Assembly (NCBI RefSeq): GCF_000010165.1
Contig: NC_012491.1
Span: forward strand, 197,501-260,000
Reading direction: 5' to 3'
Origin: Brevibacillus brevis NBRC 100599
GTDB lineage: Bacteria > Bacillota > Bacilli > Brevibacillales > Brevibacillaceae
DNA length: 62,500 nucleotides
Shown piece after piece: positions 1-10,283 of this stretch. The position numbers and the translations under genes are program-made. The stretch's first letter is position 1, and each line of letters begins with the position of its first letter. The notes beneath the pieces were generated by a model, which was not told where the DNA came from, did no database searches, and was given only the letters and a program-made list of their open reading frames with translations.

Positions 1-1
1 C

Positions 2-814
2 TTTATTGCTACGCATCCGTTTGCAAGCTGTATGCTCTCCGTACTGAAGGGAAGAAATGATTGGAAGGAACCAATCTATACGATCATTACGGACTATACC
101 ATCCATCCTTCATGGATTAATCACCATATCAATTATTACTTCATCGGTCATGAACAGCTGTATTACCTGTTAGACGTTTATCGACAGGATCATCAAAAAT
201 TCATTCCGATGGGCATTCCTATCATGAAGAAATTCAGCTTGCCATTGGAACCCGAATTGATTCGGCAAAAGCTTGGTCTCGCTCCTGAACAAAAGAGCAT
301 TATTCTTTCGGGGGGCGGATTGGGTCTCGGCTCGATGGAAAAGGTATTAGATGGGCTAGAAGAGATTAACATTCCCCTGAAAACTTTTGTGTTAACAGGG
401 ACAAACGACAAGCTATACAATAAGGTGACAAATCGTACGTATCGGCATGAAGTCATTCCGCTAAAATTCATCAATAACTTCCACGAATACTTGGAAACGG
501 CTGATTTAATTGTCACCAAATCAGGCGGACTTACATCAGCTGAAGTAATGAGTAAACGGGTACCCATGATTGTTTACAACCCTCTGCCTGGACAGGAAGA
601 GAGGAATAGCCACTTTTTGCTCAATAATGGATGTGCGGTACACGCGAATCTATCCGAGCAGTTGATTTACTTTATCGATGAACTATTGCATAGCCCGTCC
701 AAGGTGGAATATATGCGTAGAATGGGACAAAAAATCTCCAAGCCAGATGCTGCACAACGAATTACTGAGTTTATCATGGATGATATGAATATGTTGCCAG
801 GAAAAGTAGAATAG
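2..814 (+). CDS. Processive diacylglycerol glucosyltransferase-like protein (UgtP/MGDG synthase family), 5' end cut by the window
   Basis: The reading frame is already open at base 2, upstream of the first ATG at 32, so the N-terminal part lies outside the window and 270 C-terminal residues are visible. Family features of GT28 membrane glycosyltransferases are clear: TDYTIHPSW, the nucleotide-sugar loop SGGGLGLG, then TKSGGLTSAEVMSKRVPMIV followed by PLPGQEERN, the usual UDP-sugar binding stretch. Such enzymes add hexose from UDP-glucose or UDP-galactose to diacylglycerol at the inner membrane face, making glycolipids and lipoteichoic acid anchors. Donor and number of sugars added cannot be told from sequence. 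The HAD gene follows within 30 bases, so the two are probably cotranscribed. Confidence 0.82.
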   Translation, partial: FIATHPFASCMLSVLKGRNDWKEPIYTIITDYTIHPSWINHHINYYFIGHEQLYYLLDVYRQDHQKFIPMGIPIMKKFSLPLEPELIRQKLGLAPEQKSIILSGGGLGLGSMEKVLDGLEEINIPLKTFVLTGTNDKLYNKVTNRTYRHEVIPLKFINNFHEYLETADLIVTKSGGLTSAEVMSKRVPMIVYNPLPGQEERNSHFLLNNGCAVHANLSEQLIYFIDELLHSPSKVEYMRRMGQKISKPDAAQRITEFIMDDMNMLPGKVE

Positions 815-843
815 CTGCCTAGCCAGACAAAATGGAGGAACCC

Positions 844-1530
844 ATGACTGTACCATTCGCGATATTATTTGATATGGATGGCACGTTACTGCAAACAGAA
901 AAGCTGTCGACCCCCGCTTTTATTCGAACGTTTGACCAGCTTCGTCAAAAAGGGCTATGGCAAGGGGAAACCCCTGACGAGCGTGAACTGATCAATGTAC
1001 TGGGAATGACGATCGAGCAGATCTGGGACAAATTACTGCCGGGTGCGAGTGAAGAAGCCATTCGCTCAGCAGATGCTTTCTTGCTAGACAACGAAATCCA
1101 GTTACTCAAAGAACGAGTGACCGAGCTATATCCGGATGTAAAATCAACCTTAGAAAAGCTGCATGAAAAAGGAGTTGCTTTATTTGTAGCAAGCAATGGG
1201 CAGGAAGAGTACATCGATGCCATTTGTCAGGCATACGAGTTAAAGCCGCTGATGACAGACCTGTACTCGGCTGGTCGTTTCCGCACGCATTCCAAAAATG
1301 ACCTGGTTGCAAAATTGTTGTCTGATTACAAAATTGGGCAGGCCATCATGGTAGGAGATCGTCACTCCGACGTGGAAGCAGGCAAGACAAACGGTTTATT
1401 TACCATTGGATGCGACTTTGGTTTTGCGAAACCAGGCGAGCTTGATGGGGCAGATGTTATTATCACCAGCTTCTCTCAGCTACTGAATCATTTGCCAGCA
1501 ATCGACACCAATAAGCAAGAACAAGCATAA
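844..1530 (+). CDS. HAD-superfamily hydrolase, phosphoglycolate-phosphatase-like
   Basis: A 228-residue haloacid dehalogenase-type phosphatase. Motif I is DMDGTLLQTE (nucleophile and acid/base aspartates), motif II lies in ASNGQ, and motif IV in GDRHSDVEAGK. The helical cap between motif I and motif II is that of the PGP/beta-phosphoglucomutase-like subgroup. An in-frame ATG at 832 overlaps the GGAGGA Shine-Dalgarno at 834-839, so the ATG at 844, five bases downstream of it, is the better start. Substrate unknown. It ends a two-gene unit closed by a terminator. Confidence 0.85.
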   Translation: MTVPFAILFDMDGTLLQTEKLSTPAFIRTFDQLRQKGLWQGETPDERELINVLGMTIEQIWDKLLPGASEEAIRSADAFLLDNEIQLLKERVTELYPDVKSTLEKLHEKGVALFVASNGQEEYIDAICQAYELKPLMTDLYSAGRFRTHSKNDLVAKLLSDYKIGQAIMVGDRHSDVEAGKTNGLFTIGCDFGFAKPGELDGADVIITSFSQLLNHLPAIDTNKQEQA

Positions 1531-1556
1531 ACCATTCCTCAGGGAGTGGTTTTTTT
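1529..1556 (+). terminator. Rho-independent terminator after the HAD gene
   Basis: AACCATTCCT and AGGGAGTGGTT form a stem with a three- to four-base loop, followed by seven T residues. It separates the first two genes from the heat-shock operon. Confidence 0.85.
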
Positions 1557-1618
1557 GTTGATCATGTCCAAGTTTCAAGCGACCCTCTTTTGCCCACACT
1601 AGAATGTGTAAGGGACAC

Positions 1619-1647
1619 TTGCGGGCACGCACTAAACCCATTATAAT
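1619..1647 (+). promoter_or_regulatory. SigA promoter of the ctsR operon
   Basis: TTGCGG (1619-1624), a 17-base spacer and a perfect TATAAT (1642-1647). Transcription would start around 1654, inside the CtsR operator directly downstream, which is ideal for repression. The 5' untranslated region is about 65 bases. Confidence 0.85.
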
Positions 1648-1650
1648 TAA

Positions 1651-1667
1651 CGTCAAAGATAGTCAAA
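1651..1667 (+). promoter_or_regulatory. CtsR operator
   Basis: CGTCAAA-GAT-AGTCAAA is a tandem heptad with a three-base spacer, agreeing with the known CtsR box (GGTCAAA NAN RGTCAAA) at nearly every position. It covers the expected transcription start of ctsR-mcsA-mcsB-clpC, so the operon should be autoregulated and released on heat or proteotoxic stress. Confidence 0.93.
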
Positions 1668-1718
1668 GTCAATAGGTAACCTCATAAGAACATACACAGA
1701 GGAATAGGAGGCGATGAC

Positions 1719-2183
1719 TTGCGAAACATCTCGGACATCATTGAACATCACTTGAAAAGCATCCTTACTAACAGTCCCAATGGATCGATCGAGATTCAGC
1801 GTAGTGAGCTTGCCGACCATTTTCAATGTGTGCCGTCTCAGATCAATTACGTCATCAATACGCGCTTTACCGTTCAAAAAGGATACCTCGTAGAGAGTAA
1901 GCGCGGGGGCGGCGGGTATATTCGCATACGCAAGGTGCAGATTGTCAGCAAAGCACGCTTGCAGGAATTGCTAACAGAAGAACTGATTGGTGAGAGCATC
2001 AGTCAGAGTGTGGGATATGCGATCGTAGAAAGACTATTGGAGGAAGGGTTAGTCAACATTAGAGAAGCCACCTTGATGAAAATCGCTACCTCGCGAAACG
2101 TTTTGACTCTGGAAGCTGAATTGCGGGATCGTTTGCGGGCAAATATTTTAAAGCAGATGATCGCGGCAATCTTGTTGAAGTAA
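1719..2183 (+). CDS. ctsR: Transcriptional repressor of class III stress genes CtsR
   Basis: 154 residues, normal for CtsR. The N-terminal winged helix-turn-helix ends in the glycine-rich wing RGGGGYIRI, the thermosensing and DNA-contact loop of the family; the C-terminal half is the helical dimerisation domain. Start is TTG at 1719, seven bases after AGGAGG at 1707-1712; no ATG fits. It represses its own operon through the box at 1651-1667 and other clp genes elsewhere. First gene of ctsR-mcsA-mcsB-clpC, the standard Bacillales order; McsB and ClpCP inactivate and degrade it under stress. Confidence 0.96.
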   Translation: MRNISDIIEHHLKSILTNSPNGSIEIQRSELADHFQCVPSQINYVINTRFTVQKGYLVESKRGGGGYIRIRKVQIVSKARLQELLTEELIGESISQSVGYAIVERLLEEGLVNIREATLMKIATSRNVLTLEAELRDRLRANILKQMIAAILLK

Positions 2184-2199
2184 AAGGAGGTATGATGTT

Positions 2200-2718
2200 A
2201 TGAACTGTGAGGAATGCGGAAAACGACCGGCGACACTTCATTTGACGAAAATCGTCAATGGCGAAAAAACCGAATACCATATTTGCGAGCAATGTGCTCA
2301 TGAAAAAGGGGACGTCTTTACCGGCTTTCACAACTTCAGCATCAACAATCTCCTGTCAGGACTTTTAAAATTTGATCCCATGCAAAAGAATGGACGCGAA
2401 ACGGCAACGAATAAGCCGCTTCAATGCGAAACATGTGGACTCACATATGCTCAATTTAGTAAAAGCGGCCGATTTGGCTGTAGTGATTGCTACACCTTTT
2501 TGGGGGATCGACTGGACCCACTTTTCCGCCGGATTCATGGAAACACACAGCATAGTGGAAAAGTACCAGAGCGTACCGGTGGCAAACTGAAGATCCGTAA
2601 AGAGCTGGAGCAACTAAAGCAAGCGCTGCAAAGTCATGTCGCCAGTGAAGAGTTCGAGAAGGCAGCAGAAATGCGTGATCGAATTCGAGCATTGGAACAA
2701 AAAATGGCCCAATCGTAG
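2200..2718 (+). CDS. mcsA: McsA, zinc-finger activator of the McsB arginine kinase
   Basis: 172 residues. Two zinc-binding cysteine sets are visible: CEECGK at the N-terminus with CEQC about 30 residues later, and CETCGLTYAQF with CSDCY. The C-terminus carries a UvrB/UvrC-type coiled coil (SEEFEKAAEMRDRIRALEQ), the same motif that ClpC contains, consistent with McsA acting as adaptor between McsB and ClpC. AAAGGAGG at 2183-2190 lies nine bases before ATG 2200. It follows ctsR after 16 bases and precedes mcsB after 19. Confidence 0.94.
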   Translation: MNCEECGKRPATLHLTKIVNGEKTEYHICEQCAHEKGDVFTGFHNFSINNLLSGLLKFDPMQKNGRETATNKPLQCETCGLTYAQFSKSGRFGCSDCYTFLGDRLDPLFRRIHGNTQHSGKVPERTGGKLKIRKELEQLKQALQSHVASEEFEKAAEMRDRIRALEQKMAQS

Positions 2719-2737
2719 CAAGGGAGGTTAGCTGGTT

Positions 2738-3811
2738 ATGTCCCAAAAGCAGTTTATGCAAAACCCGTGGAGCAATTGGATGAAAGGAGAAGGTCCTGAT
2801 TCCGACATTGTCATTAGTACACGGCTGCGTATCGCCCGTAACCTGCGCCAGCACCCCTTTCCGTTATTGGCAACGGACTCGCAGGCCGAGGAAGTCGTCA
2901 GAAAGGTAACGGAAGTAAGCGATTCGGAGGCAATGCGCAAACGGCATCAGCTTCAGGTCATCCATATGGATCAAATTAACCCGTTAGAAAAACGGGTGCT
3001 CGTAGAAAAGCATCTGATTAGCCCTCATCTGGCAGAGGAATCCCGTAAAGGTGCCGTATTGCTTCGGGAAGATGAGTCTGTCAGCATTATGGTTAATGAA
3101 GAAGACCACATTCGAATACAGGTACTATTACCCGGGTTTCGTTTGAACGAGGCATGGGAAATAGGTACGAAGATAGACGACATTTTTGAGAAAAGCTTGA
3201 ACTACGCGTTCGACGAAACTCGAGGATATCTTACAAGCTGCCCAACCAATGTGGGTACGGGAATTCGTGCATCCGTGATGCTGCACCTGCCCGCTCTGGT
3301 GATGACGCAGCAGATCAGCAGAATTTTACAGGCGATTAATCAAGTTGGTCTGGTCGTTAGAGGAATTTACGGAGAGGGCAGCGAAGCTCTAGGGAATCTT
3401 TTTCAGTTATCCAATCAGGTCACACTGGGGATGTCTGAGTCGGATATCCTTTCCAATCTCTACGGTGTGGCCAGACAGATTATTGAGCAAGAGCGTGTGG
3501 CACGCACTTACTTGCTGGAGCATACCCGGGTTTCTTTGGAGGATCGGATTTTTCGGTCGTATGGCATCTTGATGTATGCCCGCACGGTAGAGTCCAAGGA
3601 AGCGGCTCAGCGCCTGTCAGATGTACGTCTGGGGATTGATCTAGGCATCATTCCTAATGTATCTCCGCTCGTCTTAAACGAACTGTTGGTCACGACACAG
3701 CCAGGTTTTTTACAACACCACGCTGGTCAAAAGCTCACTCCGGACCAACGCGACGAAAGAAGGGCAAGGCTGATCCGCGAACGTCTACGCGTAGTAGAAT
3801 CACAAGAGTAA
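2738..3811 (+). CDS. mcsB: Protein arginine kinase McsB
   Basis: 357 residues. The phosphagen-kinase-like catalytic domain shows STRLRIARNL near the N-terminus and the active-site segment SCPTNVGTGIRAS around residue 170, holding the conserved cysteine. Near the C-terminus RDERRA matches the RDxxRA phosphoarginine receptor motif used for allosteric activation. McsB phosphorylates arginines on CtsR and damaged proteins, marking them for ClpCP. It depends on the adjacent mcsA product. The start has GGGAGG 11 bases upstream. Confidence 0.95.
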   Translation: MSQKQFMQNPWSNWMKGEGPDSDIVISTRLRIARNLRQHPFPLLATDSQAEEVVRKVTEVSDSEAMRKRHQLQVIHMDQINPLEKRVLVEKHLISPHLAEESRKGAVLLREDESVSIMVNEEDHIRIQVLLPGFRLNEAWEIGTKIDDIFEKSLNYAFDETRGYLTSCPTNVGTGIRASVMLHLPALVMTQQISRILQAINQVGLVVRGIYGEGSEALGNLFQLSNQVTLGMSESDILSNLYGVARQIIEQERVARTYLLEHTRVSLEDRIFRSYGILMYARTVESKEAAQRLSDVRLGIDLGIIPNVSPLVLNELLVTTQPGFLQHHAGQKLTPDQRDERRARLIRERLRVVESQE

Positions 3812-3877
3812 TCGTAATGGTATCACGCAATTGTTAACCATATAGAGAAAAAACACGGTTATACGGAGGTGTACGAT

Positions 3878-6328
3878 ATGATGTTTGGACGTTTTACAGA
3901 ACGCGCACAAAAAGTACTGGCGCTTGCCCTGGAAGAGGCGGTTCGTCTCGGACACAAAGATATTGGGACAGAGCATGTGCTGCTGGGACTCATTCGAGAA
4001 GGCGAAGGAATTGCGGCGAAGGCACTGCAATCACTTGGGCTTGGCCTCGATAAAATCCAGAGTGAAGTGGAGTCGTTAATCGGGCGAGGAACAGAGCAGT
4101 CCGGTAGTAATTACACACCAAACTATACACCTCGCGCCAAAAAGGTCATTGAACTGTCGATGGACGAAGCCCGCAAGCTGGGTCATACCTATGTGGGGAC
4201 TGAACATATTCTGCTTGGCTTGATCCGTGAGGGAGAAGGCATTGCTGCGAGAATCATGAACAATTTGGGCGTTAGCCTGAACAAGGCACGGCAACAGGTG
4301 CTCCAGCTGCTGGGCAGCTCGGAAATGATGGCATCTCATCAACCGTCTGGAGGGAATCCAGCGGCGAATACGCCGACATTGGACGGCTTGGCAAGGGATC
4401 TGACTGCAATCGCTCGTGACGGCGGTCTGGACCCGGTTATCGGTCGCCAAAAAGAAATCGAGCGTGTGATCCAAGTACTTAGCAGACGTACCAAGAACAA
4501 CCCTGTTTTAATTGGGGAGCCTGGTGTCGGGAAAACAGCTATCGCAGAAGGTCTTGCCCAAAAAATCGTGAACAACGAAATTCCGGAGACCCTTCGTGAT
4601 AAGCGCGTCATGACCCTCGATATGGGAACCGTTGTTGCGGGAACCAAATATCGCGGTGAGTTCGAAGATCGTCTGAAAAAAATCATGGACGAAATTCGCC
4701 AAGCAGGAAACATCATCCTGTTTATTGATGAGCTGCACACCCTGATTGGTGCTGGTGGAGCAGAAGGCGCAATTGACGCCTCTAACATTTTGAAGCCTGC
4801 GCTGGCTCGTGGTGAGCTACAGTGCGTAGGTGCTACAACGCTGGATGAATATCGCAAGTACATCGAAAAAGACGCGGCACTGGAGCGTCGTTTCCAACCG
4901 ATTCAGGTTGATGAACCGACAGCGGAGGATGCCATTCGTATCCTGCATGGCCTTCGTGATCGTTATGAAGCCCACCACCGTGTCAAAATTACCGATGAAG
5001 CAATCGAGCAGGCAGTAAAGCTGTCTGACCGCTATATTACGGAACGCTTCCTGCCTGACAAGGCCATCGACTTGGTTGACGAGGCGGCATCGAAAGTCCG
5101 CTTGCAATCCTTTACCGTTCCGCCAAACCTCAAAGAGCTGGAGGGACGTCTGGAAGAGGTGCGCAAGGAAAAAGACGCTGCCGTACAATCACAAGAGTTC
5201 GAGGAAGCAGCAGCACTTCGCGATCAGGAGCAAAAACTGCGTGAAGAACTGGATAAAACGAAAAAAGACTGGAAAGAACGCCAAGGCCAGCTGAACATGG
5301 AGGTTACGCCAGAAGACATCGCGCAAGTAGTGGCGAGCTGGACGGGTATTCCTGTGTTAAAGCTGAAGGAAGAAGAAACAGAGCGCTTGTTGAAGATGGA
5401 AGAGATTTTGCACGATCGCGTTATTGGTCAAGATGAAGCAGTCAAATCCATTTCGCGTGCGATCCGCCGTGCCCGTGCTGGTTTGAAAGACCCAAAACGC
5501 CCAATCGGCTCGTTTATCTTCCTGGGGCCTACCGGTGTGGGTAAAACCGAATTGGCTCGTGCCGTGGCGGAGACGCTTTTCGGTGACGAGGATGCCATGA
5601 TCCGCGTGGATATGTCCGAGTACATGGAGAAGCATTCCACCGCTCGTCTGGTAGGTGCCCCTCCAGGCTACGTAGGCTTTGACGAGGGCGGTCAGCTGAC
5701 CGAAAAAGTGCGCCGTAAGCCTTACTCCGTCATTTTACTGGACGAAATCGAGAAAGCTCACCCAGACGTATTCAACATCCTGCTACAAGTTCTGGATGAT
5801 GGTCGTTTGACAGACTCCAAGGGACGTACCGTCGACTTCCGCAATACGGTTGTCATCATGACTTCCAACGTCGGAGCCAGCATGATCAAGAAAAATACAA
5901 CGCTCGGCTTCACGACCAATGATTCGGAAAGAAAGTATCAGGATATGAAGGACAAAGTCATGGATGAGCTGAAGAAGAGCTTCCGTCCTGAGTTCTTGAA
6001 CCGTATCGACGAAGTCATCGTGTTCCACTCCTTGGAGCAAGAGCATATCGAGCAAATCGTAACTCTCATGACAGATGAGCTGCGTAAACGTTTGAAAGAG
6101 CAGGACATTGATTTCCAATTGACCGAAGAAGCCAAGAAAGTATTGGCAAAAGAAGGCTTTGATCCGGCCTATGGTGCACGTCCTCTGCGTCGAGCTATCC
6201 AGCGCCACATCGAGGATAATTTGTCCGAGGAATTGCTCAAGGGCACGATCAGTAAAGGCGATACCGTCAATATCGAAGCGGAAGAAGGCAAGCTGGTAGT
6301 CAAGCGCCTTGAAAAAACGAAATCATAA
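3878..6328 (+). CDS. clpC: ATP-dependent Clp protease ATP-binding subunit ClpC
   Basis: 816 residues of an HSP100 AAA+ unfoldase. Order: two ClpN repeats (residues 1-145), AAA-1 with Walker A GEPGVGKT, a middle UVR-type coiled coil ([18 protein letters not shown]), AAA-2 with Walker A GPTGVGKT and Walker [10 protein letters not shown], and the D2-small domain. A GTG at 3869 lies inside the CGGAGGT Shine-Dalgarno (3864-3870), so ATG 3878, giving [11 protein letters not shown], is chosen. With ClpP it degrades phosphoarginine-tagged proteins. Last gene of the CtsR regulon operon, closed by a terminator. Confidence 0.97.
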   Translation: MMFGRFTERAQKVLALALEEAVRLGHKDIGTEHVLLGLIREGEGIAAKALQSLGLGLDKIQSEVESLIGRGTEQSGSNYTPNYTPRAKKVIELSMDEARKLGHTYVGTEHILLGLIREGEGIAARIMNNLGVSLNKARQQVLQLLGSSEMMASHQPSGGNPAANTPTLDGLARDLTAIARDGGLDPVIGRQKEIERVIQVLSRRTKNNPVLIGEPGVGKTAIAEGLAQKIVNNEIPETLRDKRVMTLDMGTVVAGTKYRGEFEDRLKKIMDEIRQAGNIILFIDELHTLIGAGGAEGAIDASNILKPALARGELQCVGATTLDEYRKYIEKDAALERRFQPIQVDEPTAEDAIRILHGLRDRYEAHHRVKITDEAIEQAVKLSDRYITERFLPDKAIDLVDEAASKVRLQSFTVPPNLKELEGRLEEVRKEKDAAVQSQEFEEAAALRDQEQKLREELDKTKKDWKERQGQLNMEVTPEDIAQVVASWTGIPVLKLKEEETERLLKMEEILHDRVIGQDEAVKSISRAIRRARAGLKDPKRPIGSFIFLGPTGVGKTELARAVAETLFGDEDAMIRVDMSEYMEKHSTARLVGAPPGYVGFDEGGQLTEKVRRKPYSVILLDEIEKAHPDVFNILLQVLDDGRLTDSKGRTVDFRNTVVIMTSNVGASMIKKNTTLGFTTNDSERKYQDMKDKVMDELKKSFRPEFLNRIDEVIVFHSLEQEHIEQIVTLMTDELRKRLKEQDIDFQLTEEAKKVLAKEGFDPAYGARPLRRAIQRHIEDNLSEELLKGTISKGDTVNIEAEEGKLVVKRLEKTKS

Positions 6329-6346
6329 GCTGGGTTGAAACGTAAT

Positions 6347-6381
6347 AGAATGCCTCCTGATTCGGGAGGTATTCTTTTTTT
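6347..6381 (+). terminator. Rho-independent terminator of the ctsR-clpC operon
   Basis: GAATGCCTCC and GGAGGTATTC form a ten-position stem with one G-T pair, a six-base loop and a run of seven T residues. Confidence 0.92.
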
Positions 6382-6434
6382 GGGTGCGTTATTATGATAA
6401 AAGTAGAGAAAGAAATCCAAGTGAGGGTGCGATT

Positions 6435-7802
6435 ATGTCAAAGTATAAAACGAAATACGCGTGTCAAGAATGTGGCTATGAATCGCCAAAATGGATGGGG
6501 AAATGCCCGGGATGCAGCAGTTGGAACACCCTGGTAGAGGAAGTGACGGTAAAAACTGCACATCGTCACGAAGGGATGAGTGGCGGCCAGCGTCAATCTG
6601 CTATTCCACTGACCCAGGTAGCCAGTGAAGAAGACCCACGCATGGATACGACGATCGGAGAATTGAATCGTGTTCTTGGTGGAGGACTTGTTCCGGGTTC
6701 ACTCATTTTGGTTGGGGGAGACCCTGGAATCGGGAAATCGACATTGCTTTTGCAAACTTCTTTTGCCTTGGCTCATCAAGGGGCGAAGGTTCTCTATGTA
6801 TCTGGAGAGGAGTCGGCAAAACAAATCAAAATTCGCGCGGATCGACTCCATTTGCAAACGCCGCCGATGTTTGTATTGGCAGAAAATGATTTGGATTTGA
6901 TCGAACAGCATATTAATCAAGTAGACCCGGATGTTCTGATTATTGACTCGATCCAGACCGTGTTTCACCCGACGATCCAATCGGCAGCGGGGAGTGTCGC
7001 ACAAGTGCGGGAGGCAACAGCCCAATTGATGCGGATTGCAAAAGGGAAAGGGATTGGTACCTTCATCGTCGGTCACGTAACCAAGGAAGGCTCCATCGCC
7101 GGTCCGCGTATGCTTGAGCACATGGTGGATGCTGTTCTCTATTTTGAAGGGGAGCGTCACAATACGTTTCGAATTTTGCGTGCCGTCAAAAACCGTTTTG
7201 GTTCGACAAACGAAATCGGTATTTTCGAGATGAAGGATCGCGGTCTGGAGGAAGTGGCGAATCCATCTGAGATATTTTTGGCAGAGCGTCCATTTGGTGT
7301 TGCGGGTTCCACAGTCGTAGCCAGTATGGAGGGCACACGTCCCGTTTTGGTTGAGCTACAAGCTCTCGTTGCCCCGACCAGCTTTGTAACCCCACGGAGA
7401 ACGGCAACAGGGGTCGATCATCAGCGTGTGGCGATGATCATGGCGGTGTTGGAAAAGCGCATGGGCATGATGCTGCAAAATCAGGATGCTTATGTAAACG
7501 TAGCAGGTGGGGTCAGATTAGATGAGCCAGCGGTTGATTTGGCGATTGCCGTAAGCATTGCAAGCAGTTTCCGTGACCACGCTACCAATCCGCATGATGT
7601 CGTTATCGGAGAAATTGGCTTGACTGGTGAGGTGCGCGGTGTCTCCCGTATTGAGCAACGAGTACGAGAAGCCCATAAATTAGGCTTTAAGCGTGTCATC
7701 ATACCGGAGAAAAACATCCGCGGGCTGGATGCGCCAGCAGATATTCAAGTAATTGGTGTGAGCAATATCGCCGATGCGTTGAACGAGGTGATAAGGAGGT
7801 AG
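6435..7802 (+). CDS. radA: DNA repair protein RadA
   Basis: 455 residues. An N-terminal four-cysteine zinc finger (CQEC...CPGC), a RecA-like ATPase with Walker [11 protein letters not shown] near residue 95, the RadA-specific KNRFGST motif, and a C-terminal Lon-like domain make this RadA/Sms, the DnaB-type helicase that drives branch migration during recombination. The chosen ATG follows a GAGGGT box; an earlier in-frame ATG at 6384 lies in the ClpC terminator region and would add residues not found in the family. disA follows eight bases after the stop, as in Bacillus, where DisA and RadA act together. Confidence 0.96.
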   Translation: MSKYKTKYACQECGYESPKWMGKCPGCSSWNTLVEEVTVKTAHRHEGMSGGQRQSAIPLTQVASEEDPRMDTTIGELNRVLGGGLVPGSLILVGGDPGIGKSTLLLQTSFALAHQGAKVLYVSGEESAKQIKIRADRLHLQTPPMFVLAENDLDLIEQHINQVDPDVLIIDSIQTVFHPTIQSAAGSVAQVREATAQLMRIAKGKGIGTFIVGHVTKEGSIAGPRMLEHMVDAVLYFEGERHNTFRILRAVKNRFGSTNEIGIFEMKDRGLEEVANPSEIFLAERPFGVAGSTVVASMEGTRPVLVELQALVAPTSFVTPRRTATGVDHQRVAMIMAVLEKRMGMMLQNQDAYVNVAGGVRLDEPAVDLAIAVSIASSFRDHATNPHDVVIGEIGLTGEVRGVSRIEQRVREAHKLGFKRVIIPEKNIRGLDAPADIQVIGVSNIADALNEVIRR

Positions 7803-7810
7803 GAGTGGGC

Positions 7811-8887
7811 ATGCAGGGGAACATCAAAAGAACTCCGCAAATCGGTGATGTGCTTCGTCTCGTGGCACCCGGCACACAGCTTCGTGAAGGGTTGGAAAAT
7901 GTTTTACGGGCCAAAACAGGGGGCTTGATCGTTATTGGGTGCGGTCCGGAGATGAAGTCGATTGTCGATGGCGGTTTTTCCATCAATTGTGATTTTTCTC
8001 CTGCCCATTTGTATGAATTAGCGAAGATGGATGGGGCGATTATAGTAAGTGAAGACGCAAAACGCATCCTGTACGCGAATACGCAAATCTTCCCACCCTC
8101 CTCAATCCCCACGAGCGAGACGGGCACACGGCATCGTACAGCACAACGTACGGCCATTCAAACGAATCATCTGGTCATTGCTATCTCCCAGCGTCGCAAT
8201 GTGATCACGCTGTATCAGGGGAGTTTCCGGTATGTCTTAAGCGAAATCAGTGTCATTCTGGCCAAGGCGAATCAAGCTGTATCTACCCTTGAGAAATACA
8301 AGGCCGTCCTTGATCAAACTTTGACGAATCTCGGTGCGTTAGAATTTGAGGAGCTCGTTACTTTGCATGAAGTTGCCTCGGTTTTGCAACGGATTGAGAT
8401 GGTGTTACGTATTAAGACTGAGGTCTCCAAGTACATATGTGAGCTAGGGGTAGAAGGAAGGCTCGTCAGTATGCAGTTGGAGGAACTGGTTTCAAACATT
8501 GAGGAAGAGGCCCATATGCTTATTCGGGATTATTCCCGAGATCCATCCTATTCACCTGATCTTGTACTGCGGGACATGAAAAAATTGAACTCAGAGGAAA
8601 TGCTGGAGCTCACTTCTTTTTTACGAACGCTGGGGTATTCCTCTAATGCCAGTATGCTCGATGAATCCGTTTCCCCTAGAGGTTATCGGATCCTGTACAA
8701 GATCAGGCGTCTGCCCGTTACAATCATCTCGAATCTGGTAGAGCATTTTCATCATCTGCCACGAATCATGATGGCAACGATTCAGGAATTAGACGAAGTG
8801 GAAGGCATTGGTGAGGTTCGAGCGAGAGCGATTAAAGAGGGACTGAAACGGATTCAAGAACAAGTGTTCATTGACAGGCACATTTAA
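7811..8887 (+). CDS. disA: DNA integrity scanning diadenylate cyclase DisA
   Basis: 358 residues. The N-terminal DAC domain carries the catalytic DGA (in [10 protein letters not shown]) and RHRTA ([11 protein letters not shown]) motifs for making c-di-AMP from two ATP; a helical linker and a C-terminal helix-hairpin-helix domain ([18 protein letters not shown]) bind branched DNA. The octameric enzyme slows c-di-AMP synthesis at recombination intermediates and is a sporulation checkpoint. Start is either GTG 7805 or ATG 7811, both served by the GGAGG at 7795-7799; ATG is preferred. Directly downstream of radA. Confidence 0.95.
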   Translation: MQGNIKRTPQIGDVLRLVAPGTQLREGLENVLRAKTGGLIVIGCGPEMKSIVDGGFSINCDFSPAHLYELAKMDGAIIVSEDAKRILYANTQIFPPSSIPTSETGTRHRTAQRTAIQTNHLVIAISQRRNVITLYQGSFRYVLSEISVILAKANQAVSTLEKYKAVLDQTLTNLGALEFEELVTLHEVASVLQRIEMVLRIKTEVSKYICELGVEGRLVSMQLEELVSNIEEEAHMLIRDYSRDPSYSPDLVLRDMKKLNSEEMLELTSFLRTLGYSSNASMLDESVSPRGYRILYKIRRLPVTIISNLVEHFHHLPRIMMATIQELDEVEGIGEVRARAIKEGLKRIQEQVFIDRHI

Positions 8888-9001
8888 AGTAGAATAGGAT
8901 AAAGGCATTATTTGTATTCAGCATTTGCCTAAGGGACTTGGATGAAAACAAGGTCAACAGGATAACCTGCTCCTTACGCAAAAGAAATCAGGAGGTAGTC
9001 T

Positions 9002-9730
9002 ATGTTCGTGAAATCGTTACCGAACATACTAACCGTAAGCAACTTGTTTCTGGGAGTTTTAGCAATTATTCTTGCGTTTCGAGGCGATCAATACGTCGAA
9101 TATGCAGCGATCACAGTGATCATTGGTATGCTGGCAGACGGGCTGGATGGACGTGTAGCTCGTATGTTAAACGCCCAAAGTGAGTTCGGGAAGGAATTGG
9201 ATTCCCTTTCTGACGTTATTACTTTTGGGATTGCGCCGGCGTTCATTATGTATGTTGTCGTCTTGCAACACTTTGATTTGCTTGGGATTCTCATTACAGC
9301 CATTTTTCCGATCTGTGGTGCGCTTCGTTTGGCGCGTTTTAACGTACAGGCCGGGGTTCCGGGGTATTTCATCGGTTTGCCGATTACGGCAGCGGGGGGC
9401 GTACTGGCTACGCTCGCACTCTATCACCAAGTGTTCACTCCGGTATTGCTTGCCGTAAGTATGTTGCTGCTTGCCTTTTTGATGGTATCAAAGGTCAAGT
9501 ATCCTAACTTTAAAAAAGTGGGGATTCCAAAGTCTGCTTACTGGATCACACCCATTATCATCGCGATTGTGGTTATTGTAGCGATTAAGTATCCGCAGCA
9601 GTTTCCAAAAATTGTTTTCTTGCCACTTGCTTTTTATGCACTCTACGGAATAAAAAAAAACGTTGACTTTCTCGTCAAAAAATTACGTAAGCGTAAAAAC
9701 AAAGAGAAAGAATCCGTTCCGTTTGAATAG
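9002..9730 (+). CDS. pssA: CDP-diacylglycerol--serine O-phosphatidyltransferase
   Basis: 242 residues, integral membrane. The CDP-alcohol phosphatidyltransferase signature DGxxxR...G...D...D is present as DGLDGRVARM, then GKELDSLSD. About seven hydrophobic segments; the tail is lysine-rich (KKLRKRKNKEKE). Makes phosphatidylserine, the precursor of phosphatidylethanolamine. No decarboxylase gene is adjacent. AGGAGG lies six to seven bases before the ATG. The 114 bases after disA could hold a promoter, but I see no convincing -35/-10 pair. Serine rather than glycerol phosphate as acceptor is inferred from family similarity. Confidence 0.88.
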   Translation: MFVKSLPNILTVSNLFLGVLAIILAFRGDQYVEYAAITVIIGMLADGLDGRVARMLNAQSEFGKELDSLSDVITFGIAPAFIMYVVVLQHFDLLGILITAIFPICGALRLARFNVQAGVPGYFIGLPITAAGGVLATLALYHQVFTPVLLAVSMLLLAFLMVSKVKYPNFKKVGIPKSAYWITPIIIAIVVIVAIKYPQQFPKIVFLPLAFYALYGIKKNVDFLVKKLRKRKNKEKESVPFE

Positions 9731-9743
9731 TTTCGGCATAAAA

Positions 9744-9778
9744 AAACCCACACTTCAATGTGCGGGTTTTTCTTTTTT
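9744..9778 (+). terminator. Rho-independent terminator between pssA and the convergent small gene
   Basis: AAACCCACAC and GTGCGGGTTT form the stem, followed by T-rich sequence; the A-run on the 5' side lets it work in both directions, stopping pssA and the - strand gene that ends at 9826. Confidence 0.9.
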
Positions 9779-9825
9779 GTATGCAACTTTTTTTAGGGTT
9801 CATTCGTAATACGAGTAGCGGACTT

Positions 9826-10230
9826 TTAAGACAGGTTGAAGACACCCAAAGTATTCAATCGGTTGGATTCCTTCTGAAGGACATCTTCTAGCTTAATGTC
9901 TGTAATATTGCACAAGGCAGTGAGGTAAAAGAGGTTTTTGCCAAGCTCAGCAGTAACTACATCGCGACAATGCTCGCACAGCGGTCCGTTAAAGTGGGTG
10001 TCCAAATGGGACTTGTTGTCCTCCAGGTTCTTGTTTGAATCGTACGTCTGTTTTTTGGCAACCACTTCGACACAGCCGCATTCGGTGATGGCTTTTGTCA
10101 GTGAACGGTTAATGCGGGATGCCGTTTCCTGAACTTTGGACATGACGTCCAGTACGCTACGATGTCTGATTAAAAGCTCGGATACTTGCGTTTGAAAGTC
10201 GTCTATGTTTCGATTGTCCATCTGGTTCAC
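9826..10230 (-). CDS. Conserved small protein of unknown function with CGC and CEHC cysteines
   Basis: 134 residues, no signal peptide or membrane segment. Mostly helical by composition. Notable points: CGCVEV near residue 51, CEHC near residue 85, and a C-terminal stretch ELGKNLFYLTALCN that resembles the metal-binding helix end of MazG-like NTP pyrophosphatases, although the acidic EExxD residues are not intact. I recall homologues at this place in related Bacilli, possibly carrying a DUF label, but cannot verify this. AGAGGTG precedes the start. A perfect-consensus promoter lies 54 bases upstream of the start codon. Function not assigned. Confidence 0.8.
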   Translation of the reverse strand: MNQMDNRNIDDFQTQVSELLIRHRSVLDVMSKVQETASRINRSLTKAITECGCVEVVAKKQTYDSNKNLEDNKSHLDTHFNGPLCEHCRDVVTAELGKNLFYLTALCNITDIKLEDVLQKESNRLNTLGVFNLS

Positions 10231-10283
10231 CTCTGCTTTAGGCTGTTGGTATCGTCATAATTTTCTCTCATTACGATACTGAC

